A stretch of DNA of 6,362 bases. It comes from Bacteroidales bacterium (GTDB lineage Bacteria; Bacteroidota; Bacteroidia; Bacteroidales; Bacteroidaceae). The stretch lies in the NCBI GenBank assembly GCA_004557285.1, contig SFEK01000124.1, positions 1-6,362 on the forward strand, given 5' to 3'. Below, in pieces: positions 1 to 6,358 of the stretch. The position numbers and the translations under genes were made by a program. The notes under the pieces were generated by a model. That model saw nothing but the letters and a program-made list of their open reading frames with translations. It ran no database searches and was not told where the DNA came from. Each line of letters begins with the position of its first letter. The first letter of the stretch is position 1.

Positions 1-1610
1 TTCCCTCTGTAGGGCAGCGTGGCTATCGTGTTGCCAGCCACACTTTTCAGCAAGATATAATCTGCATCAAGTTCATGGCCTTTGGCGGGCAGTTGCATGG
101 TGTAACCATCGTTCGACAACAGCGTGATGTTGCTTGGTGATTCTTTGACAACATCTTCCTGCTGAACTGCAACACTTTCATAGCCATAACGATTGGTGGC
201 CGTTACCGCATAGTAGCGTTTGTGGTGATGCCTGATGTTGACGGCTGTGCCTTGATAACGTGCCAGCAACAGATTGGAGGCATCTTCCGTATCCACGGGA
301 TATGTGTCGCTGGCATATAGGTTGTATGCCATTCCACCATGTTTAGCCTGATCGTTCACAGCTTCCCATGTCACCATGTCAATACCCTCAACCGTCTGTT
401 GTCTGATGTGTTTAGGCTTGGAGGGTGTGTATGTGTCGTAGCCCTTCATGGGAGGCACGAGCGCAGGGTATGTGTTGAATTGGTCGGCGGTGAACGAATA
501 CAATCCTTTAAGGTCGTCGCAGAAAAACTTGTTGCGGAAGAAGGCATACCCCATTCCTTGTCCGCGCAAGACATTCATCTGCCGTTCGATGATTTCGGCA
601 CTCCAGTTGGCTTCGCGGGGCGACATGAAATACACGCCCAAGCCAGGCACCACATGGCGGCCATAGCTGTTTTCGTTCCAATCCATGGCAAAGGGATAAA
701 ACTGGTCGCCGCGGAAATACATCATCGGATAAATCTGGTCCATCAACCCCTCCTTGAGCCATAGCCTCACATCCTGGCAACCCTTGTTGTAGGCATTCCA
801 TCCACGACTGGAATAGCGGTACAGGTCATCGTATTTGCCGATGGGAGCACAGCTCATCTTCACCCAAGGTTTGAGTGATTTCACCTGGCGGCAGATTTCG
901 CTCACGATGTTGGTGATATTGGCGCGTGCCTGGGTCTTGCTGATGTTCAGTTTCCAGTCTTCCGGGTATCTGATATAGTCGAGGTGAATGCCGTCGATGT
1001 CGTAGTTACAGGTAATCTCCCTGCAAATGCCGGCGATATATTTGGCGGTTTCGGCGTGGGCGGGATTGAGAAAACCGTCGGCACCGGTCTTGACCACCAT
1101 CTTGGGATGTTTCTTCCTGATGCTCTTGCACCCCAAAGCACTCCATTTGCCCAAGGGGATGGTCACCACCCAGGCATGGAGCTCCATTCCCCTTTTGTGA
1201 CATTCCTCTATGGCAAACTGCAAGGGATCGTAGCCCGGCGACTTTCCCGGCACACCTGAGCAACATCCGTCCCAAGGTTCATAGACAGATGGATAAATCA
1301 CGGTTCCTCTGATGCGTGTCTGCAGCAGCACGGTGTTGATGTTGGCACGATGCAGACGGTTGAGCAAATCAACGAGTTCAGCCTTCTGCTTCTCTATCGA
1401 GCGTGCCGACTGGGCATAGCTGTGCGGCCAGTCAAGTCCGCCGATGGTGGTCAACCACACCGCCCTCACTTCATGCTTGGGCGGATGAGGCAAACTGTGC
1501 GGCGTGTCATGTTCTCCGGCATGGCAAAAGCCAGAAAACATGAGGGTGAGCAACAGGGTGAAACAGGAAATAAATGTTGTGTATTTTGATGTCATATTCG
1601 GTTCTGTCAT
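1..1610 (-). CDS. Exported GHL10 (DUF187) family glycoside hydrolase-like protein, C-terminus cut by window edge
   Basis: The visible 536 residues begin with a signal peptide (hydrophobic ISCFTLLLTLMFSGF, probable signal peptidase I cleavage after CHA-31). A TIM-barrel domain follows at about 45-375, with family hallmarks EVRAVWLTTIGGLDWP (47-62), DGIHLDYIRYP (206-216) and QIYPMMYF (292-299). Residues about 390-480 look like a fibronectin-III-like beta domain (MVTWEAV, YNLYAS, YYAVTATNRYG). The GHL10 family includes E. coli DigH (YddW), which cuts peptidoglycan glycan strands lacking stem peptides; acidic residues D206 and D211 are in the right region for catalysis, but the substrate here is unproven. 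Start at 1610 was chosen because AGGA lies 10 nt upstream and the leader is A-rich; an in-frame ATG at 1595 would give a shorter, more typical signal peptide. It has at least 12 cysteines, including the adjacent pair C116-C117. It is transcribed divergently from the barrel/nadC/peptidase cluster. The family call is firm; the biological role is inferred. Confidence 0.9.
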   Translation of the reverse strand, partial: MTEPNMTSKYTTFISCFTLLLTLMFSGFCHAGEHDTPHSLPHPPKHEVRAVWLTTIGGLDWPHSYAQSARSIEKQKAELVDLLNRLHRANINTVLLQTRIRGTVIYPSVYEPWDGCCSGVPGKSPGYDPLQFAIEECHKRGMELHAWVVTIPLGKWSALGCKSIRKKHPKMVVKTGADGFLNPAHAETAKYIAGICREITCNYDIDGIHLDYIRYPEDWKLNISKTQARANITNIVSEICRQVKSLKPWVKMSCAPIGKYDDLYRYSSRGWNAYNKGCQDVRLWLKEGLMDQIYPMMYFRGDQFYPFAMDWNENSYGRHVVPGLGVYFMSPREANWSAEIIERQMNVLRGQGMGYAFFRNKFFCDDLKGLYSFTADQFNTYPALVPPMKGYDTYTPSKPKHIRQQTVEGIDMVTWEAVNDQAKHGGMAYNLYASDTYPVDTEDASNLLLARYQGTAVNIRHHHKRYYAVTATNRYGYESVAVQQEDVVKESPSNITLLSNDGYTMQLPAKGHELDADYILLKSVAGNTIATLPYRG

Positions 1611-1622
1611 TTTCGTTATTTC

Positions 1623-1637
1623 CTGCCCATCGGGCAG
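1623..1637 (-). promoter_or_regulatory. Leader hairpin ahead of the GHL10 gene
   Basis: A perfect 6-bp inverted repeat, CTGCCC / GGGCAG, with a 3-nt loop lies 12 nt before the ATG at 1610, inside the predicted 5' leader. Its 3' arm overlaps the first two bases of the SD-like AGGA (1624-1621). A four-codon reading frame, ATG GGC AGG AAA then TAA, starts in the loop (1630 to 1616). Folding could mask the ribosome entry region, but no regulatory role is demonstrated and the repeat could be chance. Confidence 0.35.
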
Positions 1638-1666
1638 AAAGAGGAGTGCATCCACATAAATTGCTG

Positions 1667-1697
1667 CAAAGTTATATTATTTTTTTTGTTTTTCAAA
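1667..1697 (-). promoter_or_regulatory. Bacteroidota-type promoter for the GHL10 gene
   Basis: Read on the minus strand, TTTG (1697-1694) is followed after exactly 19 nt by TAACTTTG (1674-1667). This fits the Bacteroides consensus TTTG-N19-21-TAnnTTTG. Transcription would begin around 1660, leaving a leader of about 50 nt. The spacer is almost pure A/T and contains a run of eight T (1680-1687, plus strand) and another of five (1689-1693). The upstream element overlaps the divergent promoter. Confidence 0.65.
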
Positions 1698-1714
1698 TTA
1701 AATGCTTACTTTTG
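1685..1714 (+). promoter_or_regulatory. Bacteroidota-type promoter for the barrel-nadC-dipeptidase cluster
   Basis: TTTG at 1685-1688 and TACTTTTG at 1707-1714 (a perfect TAnnTTTG) are separated by 18 nt, one short of the usual 19-21. A start of transcription near 1720 would leave a leader of about 30 nt before the ATG at 1752. The site shares 1685-1697 with the opposite-facing promoter, so polymerase binding at the two is probably mutually exclusive. Confidence 0.6.
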
Positions 1715-1751
1715 CATGAAATAAGTAAATATCAACAAATAATCTGTGAAT

Positions 1752-2237
1752 ATGAAAAAAATAGCCATGATGCTTGTTGCGCTGTCAACAGCTTTTGTCT
1801 GCCATGCCCAGTTTGAGCAGGGCAAGAAGTTTATTGGTGCCTCGGTTACAGGGCTTAACCTGAGCTACAGCGGTTCAGAAAAATCCAACCTTGGTTTTGA
1901 CACCCGTGTGGGCTACGCCGTTGAAGACAACTGGATGCTTATGGCACAGGGTAGTGTAAACCTTTATGGCAACGACGACATCTCCGACTGCCTGATGATT
2001 GGAGCGGGATGTCGTTACTATATTGTGCAGAACGGTCTGTACCTTGGTGCCAATGTCAAACTGTTGCACACCAACCACAATTATAACGACCTCATGCCCG
2101 GCTTTGAGATTGGTTATGCCTATTTCATCGGAAAATCGGTCACCATTGAGCCTGCCTTGTATTATGACCAGTCGTTCAAGAAACATTCCGACTATTCAAA
2201 AATCGGTTTCCGCATTGGATTAGGATTGTATTTGTAA
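1752..2237 (+). CDS. Small outer-membrane beta-barrel protein, function unknown
   Basis: This 161-residue protein starts with a clear signal peptide (KK, hydrophobic MMLVALSTAFV, cleavage CHA-19 before Q20). The mature part of about 142 residues is a series of alternating, amphipathic strands rich in Gly and aromatics: roughly 26-38, 45-55, 60-72, 79-91, 96-106, 116-127, 130-139 and 150-161, ending in GFRIGLGLYL. That is enough for an eight-stranded barrel of the OmpA/OmpX-like porin-fold type common in Bacteroidales. No extra domain or peptidoglycan-binding motif follows. ATG at 1752 is preferred to the in-frame GTG at 1746, because it begins the classic MKK signal peptide. There is no recognisable Shine-Dalgarno site. 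It is first in a probable operon, 33 bp before nadC. The fold is fairly sure; ligand and role are unknown. Confidence 0.85.
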   Translation: MKKIAMMLVALSTAFVCHAQFEQGKKFIGASVTGLNLSYSGSEKSNLGFDTRVGYAVEDNWMLMAQGSVNLYGNDDISDCLMIGAGCRYYIVQNGLYLGANVKLLHTNHNYNDLMPGFEIGYAYFIGKSVTIEPALYYDQSFKKHSDYSKIGFRIGLGLYL

Positions 2238-2270
2238 GACAAGTATTTAATAAATATCACTAATATTAAT

Positions 2271-3119
2271 ATGTACACAGTTGACGAATTAGAAGACAGA
2301 TTGATTGATTTGGCATTTGCCGAAGATATAGGTGATGGCGACCACACCACCTTGTGTTGTATTCCTGAGGAGGCCATGGGCCGCTCGCATCTGCTCATCA
2401 AGGAAGACGGTATCCTTGCCGGAGTAGAGGTGGCCAAGAAGGTGTTTGCCCGTTTTGACCCCACACTTCAGGTGGAGGTGCTGATCAATGATGGTGCCAA
2501 GGTGAAGAAAGGCGACATCGCCATGGTGGTTTCGGGCAAGACTCGCTCTTTGCTGCAAACCGAACGCCTGATGCTCAACATCATGCAACGCATGAGCGGC
2601 ATCGCTACCATGACCAACAAATATGTGGAGCGTCTGGCCGGTACACACACTCATGTGCTTGACACCAGGAAAACCACACCGGGAATGCGTATGCTTGAAA
2701 AACAGGCGGTGAAGATTGGTGGAGGTGTCAACCACCGCATCGGCCTCTTCGACATGATTCTTCTTAAAGACAATCATGTGGATTTCTCGGGTGGCATCAG
2801 CAACGCCATCAACCGTTGTCACGAATACCTCAACGCCAAAGGTCTTAACCTGAAGATTGAAATCGAAGTGCGCAATTTCGACGAACTGCAACAGGTGATG
2901 GATTGCGGCGGTGTTGACCGCATCATGCTCGACAACTTCTCAGTGGAAAACACCAAAAAGGCTGTGGAAATGATAGCCGGAAAATATGAAACCGAATCGA
3001 GCGGCGGCATTACCTTCGACACCATCAGAGATTATGCTGAATGTGGTGTGGACTACATCTCTGTAGGTGCGCTTACCCACTCGGTCAAGGGTCTTGACAT
3101 GAGTTTTAAAGCTTGTTAA
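2271..3119 (+). CDS. nadC: Nicotinate-nucleotide diphosphorylase (carboxylating), quinolinate phosphoribosyltransferase
   Basis: The 282-residue cytoplasmic enzyme is full length for the family. It converts quinolinate and PRPP to nicotinate mononucleotide, CO2 and pyrophosphate, the step at which de novo synthesis joins the common NAD pathway. The N-terminal domain carries EDIGDGDHTT (18-27) and ERLMLNIMQRMSGIAT (98-113). The alpha/beta barrel carries DTRKTTPGMR (131-140), GGGVNHRIGLFDMILLKDNH (150-169), IEIEV (196-200), IMLDNF (218-223), ESSGGI (242-247) and DYISVGALTHS (261-271). The expected active-site residues are present by family pattern: R99, R133, K134, H155, R156, K166, E199 and D221. 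nadA and nadB are not in this window. The gene is 33 bp after the barrel gene and 15 bp before the dipeptidase, with no convincing promoter of its own, so it is probably cotranscribed from the 1685-1714 site. Confidence 0.97.
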   Translation: MYTVDELEDRLIDLAFAEDIGDGDHTTLCCIPEEAMGRSHLLIKEDGILAGVEVAKKVFARFDPTLQVEVLINDGAKVKKGDIAMVVSGKTRSLLQTERLMLNIMQRMSGIATMTNKYVERLAGTHTHVLDTRKTTPGMRMLEKQAVKIGGGVNHRIGLFDMILLKDNHVDFSGGISNAINRCHEYLNAKGLNLKIEIEVRNFDELQQVMDCGGVDRIMLDNFSVENTKKAVEMIAGKYETESSGGITFDTIRDYAECGVDYISVGALTHSVKGLDMSFKAC

Positions 3120-3134
3120 CCTTATATTTTTACA

Positions 3135-4772
3135 ATGAAAAGAAATGCAATTTTAGCTGTTCTGATGCTTGCCGGCACATATGCCATGGCTTGCACCAAC
3201 TTTATCGTCGGCAAAAAAGCCAGTGCCGATGGTTCGGTATTCTGCTCCTACACAGCCGACGACTATGGTATGTTCATTGGTCTCTGTCATTATCCGGCCG
3301 GCAAACACATGCCAGGTGAGATGCGGAAGATTTTTGATTGGGAGAGCAATGTCTATCATGGTGAAATCCCTGAAGCTCCCGTTACGTATAATGTCATCGG
3401 CAACATCAACGAATACCAGGTATCTATCGGAGAAACGACTTTCGGCGGACGAGAGGAAATGGTTGATACAACGGGACTTATCGACTATGGTTCACTCATC
3501 GCTTTGGGATTGCAGCGTGCCAAGACTGCGCGTGAGGCCATCAAGGTGATGACCACCCTGGCAGAAACCTATGGCTATTGTTCAGGGGGCGAATCTTTCA
3601 CCATTTGCGACCCCAACGAGGCTTGGATCATGGAGATGATGGGCAAAGGCCCTGGAAGCAAAGGTGTGGTTTGGGTGGCTATACGCATTCCCGATGATGC
3701 GATCTGTGCACATGCCAACCAAAGCCGTATCCGCAAGTTTGACCAGCGTGACAAGAAAAATGTGATGTTCTCGAAAGACTGCATCGGTTATGCGCGCCGC
3801 ATGGGATGGTTCAGCGGCAAGGATGCTGATTTCAGTTTCTGCGAAGCTTATGCTGCTCCCGATTTTGGTGGCCGCCGTTTCTGCGAGGCACGTGTGTGGA
3901 CATTCTTCAACCATTTTGCCGACATGTCGGCTTACATTCCTTATGTAGAGGGCAGGGCCAAGGATGCTGAGCCCATGCCGCTGTGGATTGTCCCCAACCG
4001 CAAGGTGAGTCTTCAGGACATGCGCGACTGTATGCGCGACCACTATGAAGGAACTCCTTTTGCCCTCGACGGCGACCTTGGCCAGGGTATTTGGGAAATG
4101 CCTTACCGCCCCACACCTCTTACCTTCGAGGTTGACGGCAAGAAATATTTCAATGAGCGTCCTGTTTCTACACAGCAGTCGGCGTTCTCTTACATTTCTC
4201 AGTTGCGTTCATGGCTTCCCCGTCAGGTGGGTGGCATCATCTGGTTTGGCAATGACGACGGCAACATGGTGCCCTTCACTCCTGTATATTGCTGCACCAC
4301 AGTACAGCCCGAATGTTATGCCACACCGGGAGCAGATGCTGTGACCTTCAGCGACAAGAATGCCTTCTGGGTGTGCAACTGGGTGAGCAACATGGTGTAT
4401 CCACGCTATTCACAGATGTTTGGCGACCTGAAGGCTGTGCGCGACTCTTTGGACAATAGTTATGACACCTTGCAACCTGCTGTTGAAGAGAAAGCCATCG
4501 CACTTTGTGCTTCCAATGAACAGGAGGCGGTGAAATATCTGGAAACATACAGCTGCAACAAGGCACAGGAAATGCTTGCCCGATGGAAGTCGTTGGCCAC
4601 GTTCCTTATCGTGAAGTATAACGACATGGCCGTCAAGCCTGAGACCAACGGACGTTTTGAGCGTACCAAGACAGGCAACGGCGCACATGTAAAGCGTCCG
4701 GGATTCCCCGCAACAACAGCCAAGCGACTGGTTGAATCTACCGGTAGCCGCTTTGCCGTTCCCAACGAATAA
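3135..4772 (+). CDS. Exported C69-family dipeptidase (Ntn-hydrolase fold)
   Basis: This 545-residue protein belongs to the C69 (formerly U34) peptidases, related to Lactobacillus dipeptidase A, which hydrolyse dipeptides or small peptides using an N-terminal cysteine. A short signal peptide (MKRN, then ILAVLMLAGTYAMA) ends directly before C20 in ACTNFIVGKKASADGS (19-34), the family signature. Cleavage by signal peptidase I would therefore both export the enzyme and free the nucleophile. Other family features are NEYQVSIGETTFGGRE (92-107), YGYCSGGESFTICDPNEAW (146-164), GVVWVAIRIPDD (177-188) and AHANQSRIR (192-200). The central region (about 205-420) includes PLWIVPNRK and VGGIIWFGNDD; the last 120 residues are helical and end in a polar tail. 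Sixteen cysteines, including C386-C387, are unusual for an exported protein. It is probably periplasmic and last in the operon, 15 bp after nadC. Substrate preference cannot be read from the sequence. Confidence 0.93.
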   Translation: MKRNAILAVLMLAGTYAMACTNFIVGKKASADGSVFCSYTADDYGMFIGLCHYPAGKHMPGEMRKIFDWESNVYHGEIPEAPVTYNVIGNINEYQVSIGETTFGGREEMVDTTGLIDYGSLIALGLQRAKTAREAIKVMTTLAETYGYCSGGESFTICDPNEAWIMEMMGKGPGSKGVVWVAIRIPDDAICAHANQSRIRKFDQRDKKNVMFSKDCIGYARRMGWFSGKDADFSFCEAYAAPDFGGRRFCEARVWTFFNHFADMSAYIPYVEGRAKDAEPMPLWIVPNRKVSLQDMRDCMRDHYEGTPFALDGDLGQGIWEMPYRPTPLTFEVDGKKYFNERPVSTQQSAFSYISQLRSWLPRQVGGIIWFGNDDGNMVPFTPVYCCTTVQPECYATPGADAVTFSDKNAFWVCNWVSNMVYPRYSQMFGDLKAVRDSLDNSYDTLQPAVEEKAIALCASNEQEAVKYLETYSCNKAQEMLARWKSLATFLIVKYNDMAVKPETNGRFERTKTGNGAHVKRPGFPATTAKRLVESTGSRFAVPNE

Positions 4773-4795
4773 TCTGTATCATTAGCAGACATTAA

Positions 4796-4817
4796 AGGTG
4801 AAAATGATAAAACACCT
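4796..4817. other. Small inverted repeat abutting the terminator
   Basis: AGGTG (4796-4800) and CACCT (4813-4817) form a 5-bp stem around a 12-nt A-rich loop. It ends at the base before the terminator stem begins, so the two hairpins would stack in the RNA. It may only add stability to the 3' end of the upstream transcript. Confidence 0.3.
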
Positions 4818-4888
4818 AAAGCCATCAGACTTGTGCAGGGATATTTCCTTTTGAAAGTGTTCCCGTTGCAGAGCCTGATGGCTTTTTT
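4818..4888 (+). terminator. Intrinsic terminator of the barrel-nadC-dipeptidase cluster, possibly bidirectional
   Basis: AAAGCCATCAG (4818-4828) pairs perfectly over 11 bp with CTGATGGCTTT (4875-4885), and the right arm runs into six T (4883-4888). The 46-nt interior is not empty: TGCAGGGA (4834-4841) can pair with TCCC and TGCA (4861-4864, 4867-4870) with a two-base bulge, and CTTT/AAAG (4848-4851, 4854-4857) forms the tip. Read on the minus strand the stem is followed by a weaker U-rich stretch (TTTAGGTGTTTTATC), so it could also stop transcription of the DUF389 gene coming from the right. Confidence 0.75.
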
Positions 4889-4926
4889 ATGGGTCAAGTT
4901 TATATAAGCTGCGCTTCCTCTTTTTC

Positions 4927-6321
4927 CTACTGAATAATCACTTCTAAACTGTCGGCTTGAAGGCGGGCACTCAGCCATTGCCTGATTTTGATGCGTTCTT
5001 GCTCGTTGAAGGCCGAACGACGTCGGGTGCGCACCACAGCAAGCACATAGTTGCGAGATGAAGTGGAATCGGCCACCGCCTCGTTGGCCACAGAAAGACT
5101 TAAGGTAGATACGGAAGGGTAGAGGGCTTTCATTTCTTTGGCCACAGCAGGCGACAGCGACTTGAAGCGAGTGTATTGCTGAAGTTCTGCCTGCAGACGG
5201 CTTTTCTTCTCGCTTTCCTCACGCAGCAGCGTGGTATAGTTGTCGGCGTTCGACCGCATGGAGAGCAATTTGTTGTTGAGCAGCATCACCGAGTCAGACT
5301 GTGAGCCTTGTATCACCTGAAGACGGTAGTGGCCAATGCTGTAGTTTTCCATCTGTTTTTCGGCATTCTTGATGGATGAGTCGGAAATTTCCTTGCCGAC
5401 AGCCACCACACGAATCAACAGACTGTCACGGTTGTAGTCGTATGAAATGATGCGTGTTCCCTTGTTCTCCAACTGTTCGTGCACAAAACTGCCCACGTTG
5501 CTCTTGAATATACTGTTGCGCACGATGACGAATGTCATGATGCCGGCAGGTATCATGGTGGCCACCACGATGAAAATGATGGAACGTTTGACCGTGGCAT
5601 AACGTTCGGCATCCACAAAGGTCTTCTCCTTGAACTTCATCAGTCGCACACCGAGATAAGTGGCCAAACTGATGAACACGGTATTGATGAAAAACAGGTA
5701 GAACGCCCCGATGAAATAGAAAAAGTTTCCCGTGGCAAGTCCAAATCCAGCCGTACATAAAGGGGGCATGAGTGCCGTGGCAATGGCCACACCTGGCAGC
5801 ACGTTGCCCTTGCCTTTGGTGGAGAGCGCAACAATGCCTGCTGCACCGCCACACAGGGCGATAAGCACATCATAAAGGGTGGGTGATGTGCGGGCAAGCA
5901 ATTCAGACTGTGCCTCGTCGATGGGAGTGAGCAAGAAATACACGGTGGCTGTGATGACGCTGATGAGGGTGGCTACAAGATAGTTTTTCGCCGAGCGTTT
6001 GAGCAACTCATAGTCGTTGATGCCCACACTTAGACCCATGCCGATGATAGGACCCATGAGTGGAGAGATGAGCATGGCACCGATGATGACAGCTGTAGAA
6101 TTGACATTCAGACCGAGCGAGGCGGTGAATATGGCAAACACCAATATCCACAGGTTGGCCCCACGAAACGACACCCCCTCGCTGATGGAGCGGATGGTTT
6201 CCTGCTCGTTTTCCTTGTCGGGCATGATGTTGAAATATTTGCCAAGCACTCCTTTGATGATCTGCCATAATAGCCCTAACGCAGATGAGGTGTGCAGACT
6301 GTTGTTGTTGAGTTTTTTCAT
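4927..6321 (-). CDS. DUF389 multi-pass inner-membrane protein with large soluble C-terminal region
   Basis: The 464-residue protein contains the DUF389 hydrophobic domain (TIGR00341-like), a family without an established function. After a polar N-terminus of about 50 residues come hydrophobic segments at roughly 55-70, 75-98, 114-131, 150-167, 173-190, 198-222 and 247-267. Conserved family-type blocks are GAMLISPLMGPIIGMG (81-96), CGGAAGIVALSTKGKG (157-172) and PGVAIATALMPPLCTAGFG (176-194). The Gly/Pro-rich, nearly uncharged segments would suit a channel or carrier, but that is inference. Residues 268-464 are soluble: a beta-beta-alpha-beta unit (about 289-340), a heptad-like helix (about 343-386), and a second similar unit (about 403-464). 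The start at 6321 follows an A/T-rich leader with its own -7 element, so it is probably monocistronic within this window. It converges on the dipeptidase gene, 154 bp away. The family is sure, the function unknown. Confidence 0.9.
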   Translation of the reverse strand: MKKLNNNSLHTSSALGLLWQIIKGVLGKYFNIMPDKENEQETIRSISEGVSFRGANLWILVFAIFTASLGLNVNSTAVIIGAMLISPLMGPIIGMGLSVGINDYELLKRSAKNYLVATLISVITATVYFLLTPIDEAQSELLARTSPTLYDVLIALCGGAAGIVALSTKGKGNVLPGVAIATALMPPLCTAGFGLATGNFFYFIGAFYLFFINTVFISLATYLGVRLMKFKEKTFVDAERYATVKRSIIFIVVATMIPAGIMTFVIVRNSIFKSNVGSFVHEQLENKGTRIISYDYNRDSLLIRVVAVGKEISDSSIKNAEKQMENYSIGHYRLQVIQGSQSDSVMLLNNKLLSMRSNADNYTTLLREESEKKSRLQAELQQYTRFKSLSPAVAKEMKALYPSVSTLSLSVANEAVADSTSSRNYVLAVVRTRRRSAFNEQERIKIRQWLSARLQADSLEVIIQ

Positions 6322-6350
6322 TGTATCTAATTGATGATGGTTTCTGGCCT

Positions 6351-6358
6351 CAAAATTA
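6351..6358 (-). promoter_or_regulatory. -7 promoter element of the DUF389 gene
   Basis: Read on the minus strand, TAATTTTG matches TAnnTTTG perfectly and would place the transcription start near 6345, about 24 nt before the ATG at 6321. The matching TTTG upstream element would lie beyond the right edge, so only half of the promoter can be seen. Confidence 0.5.

Noticed and set aside
339..764. 141-codon plus-strand frame inside the GHL10 gene
   Set aside because: The minus-strand reading gives continuous family motifs from 1610 to 1, so this frame is a shadow even though the true gene runs off the window edge.
1746..1751. GTG start two codons upstream of the barrel gene ATG
   Set aside because: ATG at 1752 begins a standard MKK signal peptide; the GTG adds only V/M-N and no better leader.
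1659..1751. Possible AT-rich attachment site, origin or mobile-element edge
   Set aside because: No flanking direct or terminal inverted repeats and no recombinase or transposase nearby; the A/T richness is explained by two promoters.
1574..1816. 80-codon plus-strand frame across the divergent promoter region
   Set aside because: It crosses both promoter elements and overlaps the barrel gene in another frame; the product is low in recognisable structure.
2289..2891. 200-codon open frame antisense to nadC
   Set aside because: It lies wholly inside nadC on the opposite strand, the product is His- and Val-rich with no recognisable motif, and nadC itself is unambiguous. This is typical of a codon-bias shadow.
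3095..3134. Possible separate promoter for the dipeptidase gene (TTGACA at 3095 and TATATTTT at 3123)
   Set aside because: The second box lacks the final G of TAnnTTTG, there is no TTTG at the right spacing, and the 15-bp gap favours cotranscription with nadC.
3582..4043. 153-codon open frame antisense to the dipeptidase gene
   Set aside because: No promoter, leader or domain pattern is visible, and it is fully covered by a well-supported gene.
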